A stretch of DNA of 64,000 nucleotides from Qipengyuania seohaensis (GCF_002795865.1 NZ_CP024920.1:124001-188000); one strand, 5' to 3'; shown: positions 16,486 through 26,222, counted from the first letter of the stretch. The notes: generated from the letters alone by a model not told the origin. A program made the numbers and translations.

Positions 16486-18667
16486 AATAGCTGTATGAGT
16501 AGTCTGTGCCGCCTCCCAAGCCGAGACGTTTGGCCTTAGCGAAATCGAACTGGGTGAAGACGCCGCCGACGACGTTGGCTCCGGCACTGCTCAGGCGGCG
16601 CAGGGCATTGCGAGCGGCGCCACGATGGCTGTCTTCCGCCTCAACCACGAACACGGTCGCAGTGTTGGGGATGGCCGACAGGATCGGCGCATCGGCAAGA
16701 CCCATGACCGGCGGCGCATCCAGGACGACGAGATCGTATTGGTCTTCGATAGTTGCCAGCAGATTGACGAAAGCATGCGAAGCGAGGAGGTCGCTCGGAT
16801 TCATCGGAAGTGGACCGCTGGTCACAGCGCCGAAGGACTCGATATCGGTCTCGCGAACCACGCTCGATAGCGGCGCATCGGTCGTGAGCACGGTGACGAG
16901 GCCGGTGTCGTTGTCGGTCCCGATTGCTCGGTGAACTGAAGGACGACGCAGGTCGCAGTCGATCAGCAGCACGCGCTTTCCGCCATCTGCCATTGTCTTC
17001 GCGATACCGAAGGCAGTGGAGGACTTGCCCTCGCCCTGCCTCGTCGAGGTGACGAGCATGCGCGGAGGCAGGCCGGACGGCACTGCGAACTGCAGCGCGG
17101 TGCGTAGTGAGTAGAAGCTTTCCGTCAGCGGAGCCTTGCGATCCTCCATCGCCTCGATCGGGGATTCCCCATCCTTCAGCGCCGGAGTGATACCGAGCAG
17201 CTTGAGGCCGAGCTTCTCTTCCAACTCGTTGGCCGTGCGGAGGCGATCGTCCATCTGCTCGCGCAGGAAAATGACGAAGCCGGCAACACCTACGCCCGCA
17301 ATAAGAGAAAGGAGGAGGTTCAATAGCAGGTTCGGAGACGAAGGCTCGATGGGCTGCTGGGCAATGTCGATCTGCTGGACGTTGTTGCTGGTGATGTTCG
17401 CTTCTGCACTCAGGGTGCGGAAACGCTGGAGGAAGCCGTCGTAAAGCTCGCGGCTGCTTTCGACTTCACGCGTGAGGGTGTTAAGCTGCACGCTGCGGTC
17501 ACGCTCGGCCTGTGTATCGCCCTTGAGCGAATTCACACGATCCTGGAGCTCGGATTCTCGCTCCGCAGCGATTCGATAAGCATCCCGGATGGAAGCGCGG
17601 ACGCCGGCAGCCAGACGCGAGATCTGGGCATCGTACTCGTCGAGCTGCTTCTGCAGGGGAATGACGGTTGGATGCGTCGGCTGTTTGACCGCGAGTTCCG
17701 CCTCGAGCAGCGACTGAACCCGCGCGCGTTCAGCGATGAGATCCTGCATCGCATTGTTCTGCAAAGCCTCTGCGATTGCGTAATCTGGTGCCCTCGCGAC
17801 GCTATTCCAGCGACTTTCCGCTGCGATACGGTCGGTCCGAGCCTCCGCAAGTGCATCATTGTAGCGACCAAGGTCAATCGTAGTGATGGTGGTGTCGGCG
17901 ACTCCGGGGGTAGCCGACGGCAGGCGGACCAGCCCGGTGTTGCGCGCGTAGTCATTGGCTTCGCGCTCGGCGTTCTGAAGGCGCTCACGCGCTTCTTCGA
18001 GCTGGCGTGAGAGAAAATCGCGAGCGTAGGCGGTCTTATCGAGGCGGCGCTCGATATTGTAGCGCAGGTAACTTGCCACGAAGGTATTGGCGAACTGTGC
18101 CGAAAACGCAGGATTGGGACTGGTGAAGCTCACCCGTACAACGCGCGAATCCTGCGGCAAGCCGATATCAAGATTGTCCTCGATCGTTTCGAGCACTTCG
18201 TCTCGCCGGGCGAGTTCGGGATTGGGTTCATCTTCGCCGGGAGGATCGATGTTCATCAGATCGAGGAACTCATCGTTATCGAAAAGGCCCATTTCCTCGG
18301 CTACGCGTTCCGCCATGCGTCGGCTGCGGAGCACGTCTACATTGGTCTGTAGGAAACGGTCCGCGTCCTGGTAGGCTGCGGAGGCGGCCTGATCTTCGGC
18401 ATCGAGGATGCGCTGCTCTTCCTGGTCGATCTGAAGCGTTGCCGACGCCGTGTACATGGGCGTCATCAGGAACGTCACCGCAATCCCCAGCAAGAGGAAG
18501 GCGGCAACGATCCCAGCAATCAGCAGACGATACTGCCAGAGGCTACCGACGAGCCTACGGAAATCCAGCGACCCGGCAGTCGGCGCGCCATAGGCGTTAT
18601 CGCCCGGCGGGAGGATTATGACCTCCTGACTTGAATCCGTGGCAGGGCTAGAAGCGTGTGAATACAT
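16469..18667 (-). CDS. Polysaccharide co-polymerase with BY-kinase domain (Wzc/ExoP/GumC-like)
   Basis: A 732-aa protein joining a Wzz chain-length domain to a bacterial tyrosine kinase. TM1 is at about 48-68 and TM2 at about 447-468, with a long periplasmic coiled-coil between them (QLEEARERLQNAEREANDYA). The cytoplasmic kinase has Walker A STRQGEGKSS (541-550), Walker A' LLIDCDLRRP and Walker B VVLDAPPVMG. The C-terminus is a tyrosine cluster (GTDYSYSYYEYGS) where autophosphorylation would occur. It controls polymer length and export together with the Wza-like protein encoded immediately upstream, with which it overlaps by 20 bases. Confidence 0.95.
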   Translation of the reverse strand: MYSHASSPATDSSQEVIILPPGDNAYGAPTAGSLDFRRLVGSLWQYRLLIAGIVAAFLLLGIAVTFLMTPMYTASATLQIDQEEQRILDAEDQAASAAYQDADRFLQTNVDVLRSRRMAERVAEEMGLFDNDEFLDLMNIDPPGEDEPNPELARRDEVLETIEDNLDIGLPQDSRVVRVSFTSPNPAFSAQFANTFVASYLRYNIERRLDKTAYARDFLSRQLEEARERLQNAEREANDYARNTGLVRLPSATPGVADTTITTIDLGRYNDALAEARTDRIAAESRWNSVARAPDYAIAEALQNNAMQDLIAERARVQSLLEAELAVKQPTHPTVIPLQKQLDEYDAQISRLAAGVRASIRDAYRIAAERESELQDRVNSLKGDTQAERDRSVQLNTLTREVESSRELYDGFLQRFRTLSAEANITSNNVQQIDIAQQPIEPSSPNLLLNLLLSLIAGVGVAGFVIFLREQMDDRLRTANELEEKLGLKLLGITPALKDGESPIEAMEDRKAPLTESFYSLRTALQFAVPSGLPPRMLVTSTRQGEGKSSTAFGIAKTMADGGKRVLLIDCDLRRPSVHRAIGTDNDTGLVTVLTTDAPLSSVVRETDIESFGAVTSGPLPMNPSDLLASHAFVNLLATIEDQYDLVVLDAPPVMGLADAPILSAIPNTATVFVVEAEDSHRGAARNALRRLSSAGANVVGGVFTQFDFAKAKRLGLGGGTDYSYSYYEYGS

Positions 18668-19355
18668 TGAAGAACGGTGCCGTTGTGAGGAAGTCGCGAA
18701 ATGCGCCTTTTAGGGAAGAGAAGCCGACGACGACAACGTCGCCGCCGCGCAGGATCGGATCATCAGCCTTGCCGTTCCGGATATCCGCAAGATTGAATAC
18801 CGCGCCATAGCGCTCTCCATCCTCATTACGGAACACCATGACTTGGTCTAGGTTCGCAGTGCGGGTCGGGCTCTTCGCGAGCGCAATAACCTCGACCAAC
18901 GATGCCCGACCGTTGGTAAGTTCGTAACGACCAGGTTCCTCGACACTACCTTCGACCACCACAAAGCGGCTGGCCGAATTGGTCACAAACACGGTCACGC
19001 GGGCATCGCGGTAATAAGTCGCGTCGAGCCGCTGCTTGATTTCGCCAGTCAACTCTTCGGTCGTCAGTCCTGCGGCATCGACAGTGCCGATCAACGGATA
19101 ATCGAACCTCCCTTCCGCATCGACCGGAATGTCCGCGAACGAAAGGGCAGGTTCGTTGTAGACGGTGACCGTGAGCCGATCAAAAGGACCGACTCTATAG
19201 GTCACGACCTCACCGTCTTGCGAAATCAGATCATAAGCCGCTGCGTCACGGGCGAGCGACTGGGAAGGCGTCGTCTGACACCCTGCCAGAGCGAGGCTCG
19301 CCAAACACAAAAAGAGGCCTGCCCGGCCAAAAGGGTTTTTAGTTCCGTTTTTCAA
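18648..19355 (-). CDS. Wza/GumB-like outer-membrane polysaccharide export lipoprotein
   Basis: A protein of about 235 aa. Starting at the TTG at 19353-19355 gives MKNGTKNPFGRAGLFLCLAS and a lipobox LALAGC with the lipidated Cys at residue 26; the only ATG upstream (19409) would bury the signal peptide. A polysaccharide export (Poly_export) domain follows (VTYRVGPFDRLTVTVYNEPA) and then one SLBB-type beta-grasp domain (SRFVVVEGSVEEPGRYELTN). The length is short compared with E. coli Wza and similar to GumB. It forms the outer-membrane outlet paired with the Wzc-like protein. The start overlaps the preceding ligase gene by 17 bases. Confidence 0.9.
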   Translation of the reverse strand: MKNGTKNPFGRAGLFLCLASLALAGCQTTPSQSLARDAAAYDLISQDGEVVTYRVGPFDRLTVTVYNEPALSFADIPVDAEGRFDYPLIGTVDAAGLTTEELTGEIKQRLDATYYRDARVTVFVTNSASRFVVVEGSVEEPGRYELTNGRASLVEVIALAKSPTRTANLDQVMVFRNEDGERYGAVFNLADIRNGKADDPILRGGDVVVVGFSSLKGAFRDFLTTAPFFNVFTRF

Positions 19356-20679
19356 GGTGCGTCCCGTCCGAAAGTATCCAGGCCATAGCAGTTGAGGCCA
19401 ACACAGCAAGACTTATAGCCCGGAGAGGATAATCGACAGTCGAATGCAGGGCAATGACAATAAGGGCAACGATTGAGAATACCTCCGCTTGCCCGAGGCG
19501 TTCGCGCTTCTTCCACACCGACCACACTATCGCCACAATTGCCGCTGCCAGCAGGATTACGCCAGGCAATCCGGCTTCGATCACGAACTCGAGCCAGTCT
19601 TGGTGAGCCCTGTTCGCAGTCGTCTGGTCCACGACTTCCAGACGTTCGACAAGTTCGAATGAGTAGCGGAACGTGCCGACACCCATTCCCCAGGGCCAGG
19701 CTTCCTGAGCGAGATAAAATGAGTCCGGCCAGATATCTTGCGCACGGCCGCTGCTGAGGTCCGAGAACCGGTCAGCAAGCTTCCTCACCTGCTCGATCTG
19801 GAGCAATCCGAACACGAGCAAGGGAACCGACGCCGCGCCAAGCGCCGAACCGATTGCCCAGGTTCTCTTGTTGGAAGAGCGGGCAAAAGCGATGGTAACG
19901 ATGAGCAACGCAGGCACGAGCAATAGTGTAGTGCCGGCGCGCGAACCCGTCATGAGAATGCATACTACTAGGAAAAGTCCGGCAGCCGCGAAGGCAGGGC
20001 GCCACTTCCTCGAGCGCTTGTCCATGAAGGCCAAGGTTATCAGCGCAACTATTCCGATCACGAGGAATGTAGCCTGAGAATTCTGGTTGGCGAACAGGCC
20101 GCTTGGTCCGGCATCGATCGACCGGGGATGGATAAAGAATGCTTCGCCTACCAGCGCCTGCAGCGCCTCCAGCAATCCTGAGGCTACCGCCAGCAGGGCG
20201 ATTGCCAGAAGCACAGCCGGCACCTTGTCGCGCCGCAAGGTGTACGCCATCACGAATGCGGCAATTGGCGGCGTTAGGCTGGCCAAGCTCCACCAAGTGG
20301 AAGCAGGGTCGATTGATAGCGGCCAGGAGGGGAGACCGCCTCCGAGGCTTTGGAGGGCCGATGCGAGCGGCCCGCGCATAGGCAGTGCGGTCCATGCTGC
20401 GGCTGGCAGCGGGATCAGCTGAAGCGCAATCAGAAGCGGCAAGGCCGCCACAGCGATCCAGGCGGTGACCGGAAGCCTGCCGTCAAGAGCGTCTGGCTTG
20501 ACAGTCAGGAGCGCGAGCACTGCCAGAGCGACGAGGATAACGAGCCCTTCCGTGCCAACGGAAGGAACGCCGCCGCCACCCAGAATCGTGGCGAAGGACA
20601 AAAAGCCGATAAAAAGCAAACCGCTCAGCCCAAGATGCATCGGTTGCGACATGGGCCTGCGTGAACGTTTTCTTGGCAT
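19339..20679 (-). CDS. O-antigen ligase/polymerase family membrane protein (second)
   Basis: A 446-aa multi-pass membrane protein with about twelve hydrophobic segments. The family loop sits at about residues 320-365 (YLAQEAWPWGMGVGTFRYSF, then RAHQDWLEFVIEAGLPGVIL), preceded by GPSGLFANQNSQATFLVIGI and LMTGSRAGTTLLL, all typical of Wzy_C proteins. It is the first gene of the minus-strand EPS operon reading from about 20.7 to 13.85 kb. Two ligase/polymerase homologues in one operon suggest one acts as Wzy and the other as ligase or as polymerase of a second glycan; sequence alone does not say which. Confidence 0.88.
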   Translation of the reverse strand: MPRKRSRRPMSQPMHLGLSGLLFIGFLSFATILGGGGVPSVGTEGLVILVALAVLALLTVKPDALDGRLPVTAWIAVAALPLLIALQLIPLPAAAWTALPMRGPLASALQSLGGGLPSWPLSIDPASTWWSLASLTPPIAAFVMAYTLRRDKVPAVLLAIALLAVASGLLEALQALVGEAFFIHPRSIDAGPSGLFANQNSQATFLVIGIVALITLAFMDKRSRKWRPAFAAAGLFLVVCILMTGSRAGTTLLLVPALLIVTIAFARSSNKRTWAIGSALGAASVPLLVFGLLQIEQVRKLADRFSDLSSGRAQDIWPDSFYLAQEAWPWGMGVGTFRYSFELVERLEVVDQTTANRAHQDWLEFVIEAGLPGVILLAAAIVAIVWSVWKKRERLGQAEVFSIVALIVIALHSTVDYPLRAISLAVLASTAMAWILSDGTHLEKRN

Positions 20680-20935
20680 TCTAAGGCTGCCCCCATTCGA
20701 AGTGGGTTGCGCTATATTGGATTGAAATTCTCATCGATAGAGTGGCTGAAGTGCAACAATCGCCAGACTTTTTCGCAGTTGCGATAAATCGTTTAAAAAT
20801 AGCGATAGATTGACCGCCCATCGTCCCAGGAACCAACCCCAGTGAGGTCGGAATTTGTGAAGAAGAGAGAATTCCCGACAGTCAGCCACGGCCGATTCGA
20901 AGAAAATCGGAAGGCCCCGACAATCACAAAAGGCG
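20680..20935. promoter_or_regulatory. Intergenic stretch with the probable promoter of the minus-strand EPS operon
   Basis: About 340 bases between the EPS operon and the 86-aa gene hold no convincing CDS. The part next to the operon is distinctly AT-richer, with the repeated hexamer GCGATA at about 20784 and 20801 around ATCGTTTAAAAATA, a plausible promoter or operator region for the leftward operon. I cannot assign exact -35/-10 boxes. A 61-codon frame at 20842-21027 runs through a terminator and is not accepted. Confidence 0.35.
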
Positions 20936-20972
20936 ATAAAAAGGGGCCACCGCCAAGCTTAGCGGTGGCCCC
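20936..20972 (-). terminator. Rho-independent terminator of the 86-aa gene
   Basis: A perfect 11-bp stem (20943-20953 with 20962-20972, GGGGCCACCGC) and 8-base loop. On the minus strand it is followed by CCTTTTTATC. It lies about 50 bases downstream of the stop codon at 21024. Confidence 0.88.
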
Positions 20973-21023
20973 AGAGCTAACTCGGATCGAGGGTGCCGGA
21001 GCGGCTCGCCTCAGATCGAATTA

Positions 21024-21284
21024 TTAGCCGTTGCTGTCGTCGTCGTCAGCGGCAACAACGATGCCGGCGATCACAGCGGCAGCAGCCAGAATAGCCACAA
21101 TCGTAGCCGAACCGCCGAGTTCCGACTTCCGTTCGCTACGCTTCGAAGCGCGGCTCACAGGCGCTTCAGCCGAAGCCTTAGCCGCAGCCGGTACGGCCTG
21201 CGATGCGCGAAGCGGTTCAGCAGCCGACGCAGCGCTACCGAGAGCCAAAGAGGCTGCTGCAGCAACGAGAAATACATTCTTCAT
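21024..21284 (-). CDS. Small exported/membrane protein, 86 aa, unknown function
   Basis: Begins MKNVFLVAAAASLALGSAAS with a clean Sec signal peptide cut near ASAAEP. A short basic middle (ASKRSERKSELGG) follows, then a C-terminal hydrophobic segment (SATIVAILAAAAVIAGIVVA) and an acidic tail DDDDSNG. The mature product would be a single-pass peptide of about 65 residues with its tail on one face of a membrane. It has a good GGAGA ribosome binding site, its own terminator, and sits alone between two arms of the EPS locus. I do not recognise the family. A regulatory or structural role in polysaccharide export is only a guess from position. Confidence 0.8.
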   Translation of the reverse strand: MKNVFLVAAAASLALGSAASAAEPLRASQAVPAAAKASAEAPVSRASKRSERKSELGGSATIVAILAAAAVIAGIVVAADDDDSNG

Positions 21285-21472
21285 TATTCATTCTCCTGAT
21301 TTCACGACACGCCTCGTGCCGCCTTGAATAAAAGGTCTACAAAACGCCTATATTTTGTCAACCGCACCGGGAGTTGACCAAACCCGATTTGGAGGCAAAA
21401 CGATCCCGAAATCTCCTGCCTGAAAGCCCGACAACAGCTCGGATAAAGCAAATCACACGATGTGGGTCGCAT

Positions 21473-22678
21473 ATGACGATGAAAATTTTATTACTCAATA
21501 GCTTATTCCCACCCTCGACGGTTGGGGGTGCAGAAAGAAGTGTAGAGGTCCTTGCCAAGGGTCTCTCTAGTGCTGGTTTTCACATTACTGTAATATCTTT
21601 AACCGACGGCGATGACATTACCGAGGTCAGGGACGGCGTAAAAATTCATCGACTTGCTCACGGCAATATTTACTGGCCATATGACGGCATCCGCCGGGGT
21701 GGCGGCTCCCGATTGCGCTGGCACATGAACGACGGAATGAAATTCGCACATCAGTCGAAGATTGCGGATATTCTTCAAAGAGTATCTCCAGATGTTGTGC
21801 ATACGAATAACCTGACCGGGTTCGGGTCCGAGGTGATCCCGCTGGCGAAAAGCCATGGCCTGCCAGTCGTCCATACCCTTAGAGATTTCGGGATCATGTG
21901 TTCGAGATCCAGCGTGTTCAAGAACCTGCGAGATTGCACTACCCGTTGCCTATCCTGTCGCATCCTGACATCGAACAAGGTAGCGGGCGCCAGCGAGGTT
22001 GACCTCGTGGTTGGAAACAGCTCGTACATGATCGAACGGCATCGCGAACTAGGTGTTTTCCGCGATGTGCCTGCACGGGTGATCTACAACGCCGTGCCTG
22101 GAATTCTCGATAACCGTCCGGTCGCCGCCCAGGCAGCCGGGGACGACGCCTACCATCTTGGCTTCGCAGGAGCGATCAAGCCGGAGAAAGGCATCGAAGT
22201 ACTCCTGCGAGCTCTGCGCTCGCTGGACAGGAGCGACTGGAAGTTGTCGATCGCCGGCAAGGGGGACGACGAATACATTCGCAGTCTTAAGGGCACCTAT
22301 TCGGACCTACCCATCGAGTGGCTCGGCTTCGTCCCGGTCGAGCCATTCTTGGATTCGATCGACATGATGGTGATCCCCTCGATCTGGCCAGAACCCATGC
22401 CGCGCACGCTCATCGAAGCGATGGCGCATCGCTTGCCTGCCGTCGTGAGCGATGCCGGCGGATCACCGGAAGTTGCGGCCATGTATCCCGGAGCTCAGGT
22501 ATATCCGCGCCAGGACGCGGATGCCCTTGCAGAAATCCTGGCTGCATCCATTGCGCAGCGCCCTCCCCGCCAGGAAGTTGATGAAGGGATTCTCGAGACA
22601 TTCAGCGTGGACAGGCTGGTGGAAAATTATCTGGGCGCCTATCGAGAGGCAATCGCCTTGAGGCGCAGGGAGGCATGA
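21473..22678 (+). CDS. Glycosyltransferase family 4 protein
   Basis: A 401-aa GT-B enzyme. It opens MTMKILLLNSLFPPSTVGGA with the GT4 glycine loop and continues with DVVHTNNLTGFGSEVIPLAK, a four-Cys insert CTTRCLSCRI at about residues 156-165 (plausible metal site), the donor-domain strand YHLGFAGAIKPEKGIEVLLR and the E-x7-E equivalent PSIWPEPMPRTLIEAMAHRL. ATG at 21473 is chosen; ATG at 21479 is equally possible. The frame is open to 21374, but that part is AT-rich leader. The acetyltransferase gene follows after four bases. The 5' region is noticeably AT-richer than neighbours, hinting at transfer. Confidence 0.88.
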   Translation: MTMKILLLNSLFPPSTVGGAERSVEVLAKGLSSAGFHITVISLTDGDDITEVRDGVKIHRLAHGNIYWPYDGIRRGGGSRLRWHMNDGMKFAHQSKIADILQRVSPDVVHTNNLTGFGSEVIPLAKSHGLPVVHTLRDFGIMCSRSSVFKNLRDCTTRCLSCRILTSNKVAGASEVDLVVGNSSYMIERHRELGVFRDVPARVIYNAVPGILDNRPVAAQAAGDDAYHLGFAGAIKPEKGIEVLLRALRSLDRSDWKLSIAGKGDDEYIRSLKGTYSDLPIEWLGFVPVEPFLDSIDMMVIPSIWPEPMPRTLIEAMAHRLPAVVSDAGGSPEVAAMYPGAQVYPRQDADALAEILAASIAQRPPRQEVDEGILETFSVDRLVENYLGAYREAIALRRREA

Positions 22679-22682
22679 GGGA

Positions 22683-23276
22683 ATGACCGAGGCTGATGAG
22701 GGCGCCCGGCAGGATGGCTTTCGCCGAAGCGTGAGGATGGACATCGCCTTCTGGGCCGAACGGTGCCGTTCGCAGCCGGGGCCGGGATTTTTCGTAAGAC
22801 AATTGCTTCTCAGACCCGGTTTCCATTTCGTCTTCTGGCACCGGTTCGCACGCCTGCTTCGACGCGTCCCCTTGATCGGGAAGCCGCTGGCCCGCATCCT
22901 CATCTTCATGCTCGAGATAGCTTTCTCGTCCGAAATCGCCATCAGCGCCACGATCGGCGGGGGCTTTTATGTCCCTCATCCGTTCGGCATCGTGATCGGG
23001 ACGAACTGCAGGATCGGCAGGAACGTGACGATGCTGCAGAATGTGACCCTGGGCAACCGGTCGATGACAGAGCCGGAAACGCCAGTCATCGAGGATTCCG
23101 CCTACATCGGCGCAGGTGCAGCACTCATCGGGGGCATCACCATCGGACAGGGGGCGTCGGTTGGCGCAAATGCCGTTGTACTGCGCGACGTTCCCGCAGA
23201 TCAGGTAGCGGTCGGGAACCCGGCCAGGCTCCTGACTGATGCTTCATCGAAGAATGGGCCTGAAATCGGTCAATAA
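22683..23276 (+). CDS. Serine O-acetyltransferase-like hexapeptide acetyltransferase
   Basis: A 197-aa left-handed beta-helix acyltransferase. The N-terminal helical part contains RQLLLRPGFHFVFWHRFARL. The hexapeptide region has IGGGFYVPHPFGIVIGTNCR, NVTMLQNVTLGN, and ends with GASVGANAVVLRDVPADQVA and VGNPARLL, as in CysE/EpsC-type enzymes. In this locus it most likely transfers acetyl from acetyl-CoA to a sugar of the exopolysaccharide rather than to serine. It starts four bases after the GT4 gene and overlaps the convergent transferase gene by seven bases. Confidence 0.88.
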   Translation: MTEADEGARQDGFRRSVRMDIAFWAERCRSQPGPGFFVRQLLLRPGFHFVFWHRFARLLRRVPLIGKPLARILIFMLEIAFSSEIAISATIGGGFYVPHPFGIVIGTNCRIGRNVTMLQNVTLGNRSMTEPETPVIEDSAYIGAGAALIGGITIGQGASVGANAVVLRDVPADQVAVGNPARLLTDASSKNGPEIGQ

Positions 23277-24670
23277 GCGGAATCGTGCACGACGACACGA
23301 AGCGTCGCGAACAGTATTCTGATATCCTTGAGGATAGACCAATCGGCCAGGTACTCGAGGTCGGCCGCCACTCGGTCGGTCAGGTGCCGTTCCTCGTGCG
23401 TTGCCCCCCGGAATCCCCGCACTTGCGCCAATCCGGTCATGCCGGGCTTGATCTTGTGACGCTCCCAATAACGCGGATCGATATCCCAGTAGAGCCGTTC
23501 CTGCACACGACCGACGATAGCGTGGGGCCGCGGGCCGACCACGCTCATATGTCCTAGCAGCACATTGAAGAGTTGCGGCAGCTCATCGATCGACGTCTTG
23601 CGGATGAAATTGCCGACCCGGGTCACGCGGGGATCGTTCCGGCTGGTGACCATAGTCGCCGCGTCGTCCCTGAGGGCATGCGACATCGACCGGAACTTGA
23701 AGATATTGAAGGATCGGTTTCCCTGTCCGGTCCGCCTCTGAAGGAACAGTACCGGGCGGCCGTCCTCGATAAGGATTGCGATAGCGGCAGCCAGCAGGAT
23801 GGGCGACAGGAGAATGATCGCCACGCTGGCCACGAAGATATCGAACAGACGCTTCACCAGCTGCTGGCGCAGATTGAGGGCATTGGGTGTCACCACGAAG
23901 GTTCGCTTGCCTTCCAGGTCCGCGGTTCCCACGATCCCGATCTCGTTGAGAGCACGATCGAAAATCTCCCCCTGCACATCCAGTCCGCGAAGCAACTTGC
24001 TCCACTCGTTCCTTCGCTCGCGCGAACAAGACACCACAACTCGATCCATGCCGACCACGCTCTGGCTGATGGCTTCAAATTGAGCAGGATTGTTGAGGAT
24101 CTGCCCAATATCGATGTGGGTCACCGGCACATGGCCGAAGTTCTCGGATTGGTGAATTGCAACATCATCTTCGAAAACGATTACTCGATCGACGAAGGTG
24201 CCGGTACGCCTGCGATTTCGGCGCACGAGATAAAAGCGGAAGAGCGTGGCAATGATCGCCCCTCCGAAGAGGCCCATCGAAAGGCTCAGGCGCGAGATCT
24301 GGTTCGTAGCCTTGACTGCGAAGAGGAACAGAAGACAGATGCTCACGGCCGCGATGAGGCCTTGGGCAAACCCGGAAACCGACCTGGTATAGCTCACCAG
24401 CGCAGAGTTGCTGTAGGCACCGAAATAGGCCGCGCAGATCCAAAGAACCGGAATGGAGCCTGTTGCCACATTGAAGGTCGGATGCTCGACGCTCAAACCG
24501 TTCAGCCAGAGCGCAATAAAGATGCTCGCGATCATCGCGCCAAAATCGACCAGGATGAGCTGATATTTCTGAAATATACGCGTCCGCGGATGAATACCCT
24601 TGGGCTCTGCGGTGCTTAGCAACGCGATTGGCGCCGAATTTGCGATGGTCGAATTCTCGTTCATAATCAC
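23270..24670 (-). CDS. Exopolysaccharide polyprenyl glycosylphosphotransferase (WcaJ/GumD-like)
   Basis: A 466-aa initiating enzyme that transfers a sugar-1-phosphate from a nucleotide sugar to undecaprenyl phosphate. It has four or so N-terminal TM segments, a cytoplasmic nucleotide-binding-like middle domain, one further membrane hairpin (RLFDIFVASVAIILLSPILL) and the catalytic bacterial sugar transferase domain: GRPVLFLQRRTGQGNRSFNI, KFRSM, SIDELPQLFNVLLGHMSVVG and GPRPHA. It is monocistronic on the minus strand at the edge of the EPS locus. The start is ATG at 24668-24670 (MIMNENS) or two codons later. Sugar specificity is probably a hexose-1-phosphate. Confidence 0.93.
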   Translation of the reverse strand: MIMNENSTIANSAPIALLSTAEPKGIHPRTRIFQKYQLILVDFGAMIASIFIALWLNGLSVEHPTFNVATGSIPVLWICAAYFGAYSNSALVSYTRSVSGFAQGLIAAVSICLLFLFAVKATNQISRLSLSMGLFGGAIIATLFRFYLVRRNRRRTGTFVDRVIVFEDDVAIHQSENFGHVPVTHIDIGQILNNPAQFEAISQSVVGMDRVVVSCSRERRNEWSKLLRGLDVQGEIFDRALNEIGIVGTADLEGKRTFVVTPNALNLRQQLVKRLFDIFVASVAIILLSPILLAAAIAILIEDGRPVLFLQRRTGQGNRSFNIFKFRSMSHALRDDAATMVTSRNDPRVTRVGNFIRKTSIDELPQLFNVLLGHMSVVGPRPHAIVGRVQERLYWDIDPRYWERHKIKPGMTGLAQVRGFRGATHEERHLTDRVAADLEYLADWSILKDIRILFATLRVVVHDSAY

Positions 24671-24959
24671 GTCGATCGAAAGATATCAGTCCGGCAGCCG
24701 AGTTAGCACCGCGTCATCTCGCATGCATTTTGCTGCCACCGATTTCGGAACTGGTTTTCTGGTAACGCCCGGCACGTTTCTTGGCAACTCTTGCATTCCT
24801 GAATCGGAGCTATCCGCACACTCGAATGATCTGGCCTATTCGTCCGGCTGGCAAGCATTTGCACGAGATGCCGGGCGCAGCTGCTCCGAGCAGTGGCCTT
24901 GCCCTTGCCCGTTGCTCTGCTAAAGCGCGCGCAACTCAATTCGAACTGACAGGAAACCC

Positions 24960-26180
24960 ATGGCCAAGATCAAGGTAGCCAACCCCGTCGTCGAACTCGA
25001 CGGCGACGAAATGACGAAGATCATCTGGAAGTGGATCCGCGAGCGGCTGATCCTTCCGTATCTCGATGTCGACCTGAAGTATTACGACCTCTCCATTGAG
25101 AAGCGCGACGAGACCGATGACCAGATCACGGTCGACGCGGCCAACGCGATCAAGGAACACGGTGTCGGCGTCAAATGCGCCACCATCACCCCCGATGAAG
25201 CGCGCGTCGAGGAATTCGGCCTCAAGAAGATGTGGCGTTCGCCCAACGGCACGATCCGCAACATCCTCGGCGGCGTTGTTTTCCGCGAGCCGATCGTGAT
25301 CGACAACGTGCCGCGCCTTGTCCCCGGCTGGACCGATCCCATCGTGGTTGGCCGTCACGCCTTCGGTGACCAGTATCGAGCCACCGACACCCTGATCCCC
25401 GGCGCCGGCAAGCTGCGCCTCGTGTTCGAAGGTGCCGACGGGAAGAACATCGACCTCGACGTGTTCGAGTTCGAAAGCCCGGGCGTCGCCATGGCGATGT
25501 ACAATCTCGACGACAGCATCCGCGATTTTGCCCGCGCCAGCTTCCAGTACGGTCTCGACCGCAAGTGGCCGGTCTACCTGTCGACCAAGAACACCATCCT
25601 CAAGAAGTACGATGGTCGCTTCAAGGACCTGTTCCAGGAAATTTTCGACGCCGAATACAAGGAACAGTTCGACAAGCATGGCATCACCTACGAACACCGC
25701 CTGATCGACGACATGGTCGCCGCGGCGCTCAAGTGGAACGGCAAGTTCGTATGGGCCTGCAAGAACTACGATGGTGACGTCCAGTCGGACATCGTCGCGC
25801 AGGGCTTCGGCTCGCTCGGCCTCATGACTTCGGTCCTTATGACGCCCGACGGCAAGACCGTCGAAGCGGAAGCAGCCCACGGCACCGTCACCCGCCACTA
25901 TCGCCAGCACCAGCAGGGCAAGGCGACGTCGACCAACCCGATCGCCAGCATTTTCGCCTGGACGCGCGGCCTCATGTATCGCGGCAAGTTCGACAACACT
26001 CCTGAAGTGGTGAAGTTCGCCGAGACGCTGGAGCGGGTCTGCATCGAGACCGTCGAAAGCGGCAAGATGACCAAGGACCTCGCACTGCTCATCGGTCCGG
26101 AACAGAGCTGGATGACCACCGAACAGTTCTTCGAAGCCATCGTAGAAGGCCTCGAAGCAGAAATGGCGAACTGGGGCTGA
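24960..26180 (+). CDS. icd: NADP-dependent isocitrate dehydrogenase
   Basis: A 406-aa enzyme of the eukaryotic-like (subfamily II) NADP-isocitrate dehydrogenases usual in alphaproteobacteria. It converts isocitrate to 2-oxoglutarate in the TCA cycle. Diagnostic segments are [20 protein letters not shown], the substrate-binding [42 protein letters not shown] and [12 protein letters not shown]. It is full length, with a tight hairpin and a terminator just downstream. The 289-base gap to the left carries no gene and should contain its promoter. Confidence 0.96.
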   Translation: MAKIKVANPVVELDGDEMTKIIWKWIRERLILPYLDVDLKYYDLSIEKRDETDDQITVDAANAIKEHGVGVKCATITPDEARVEEFGLKKMWRSPNGTIRNILGGVVFREPIVIDNVPRLVPGWTDPIVVGRHAFGDQYRATDTLIPGAGKLRLVFEGADGKNIDLDVFEFESPGVAMAMYNLDDSIRDFARASFQYGLDRKWPVYLSTKNTILKKYDGRFKDLFQEIFDAEYKEQFDKHGITYEHRLIDDMVAAALKWNGKFVWACKNYDGDVQSDIVAQGFGSLGLMTSVLMTPDGKTVEAEAAHGTVTRHYRQHQQGKATSTNPIASIFAWTRGLMYRGKFDNTPEVVKFAETLERVCIETVESGKMTKDLALLIGPEQSWMTTEQFFEAIVEGLEAEMANWG

Positions 26181-26222
26181 AACTTCAGCGCATCTGGGTC
26201 ATTACCCAGATAAGCCAGATCA

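Noticed and set aside
20842-21027. 61-codon plus-strand frame
   Set aside because: It crosses the strong minus-strand terminator at 20936-20972 and has no ribosome binding site.
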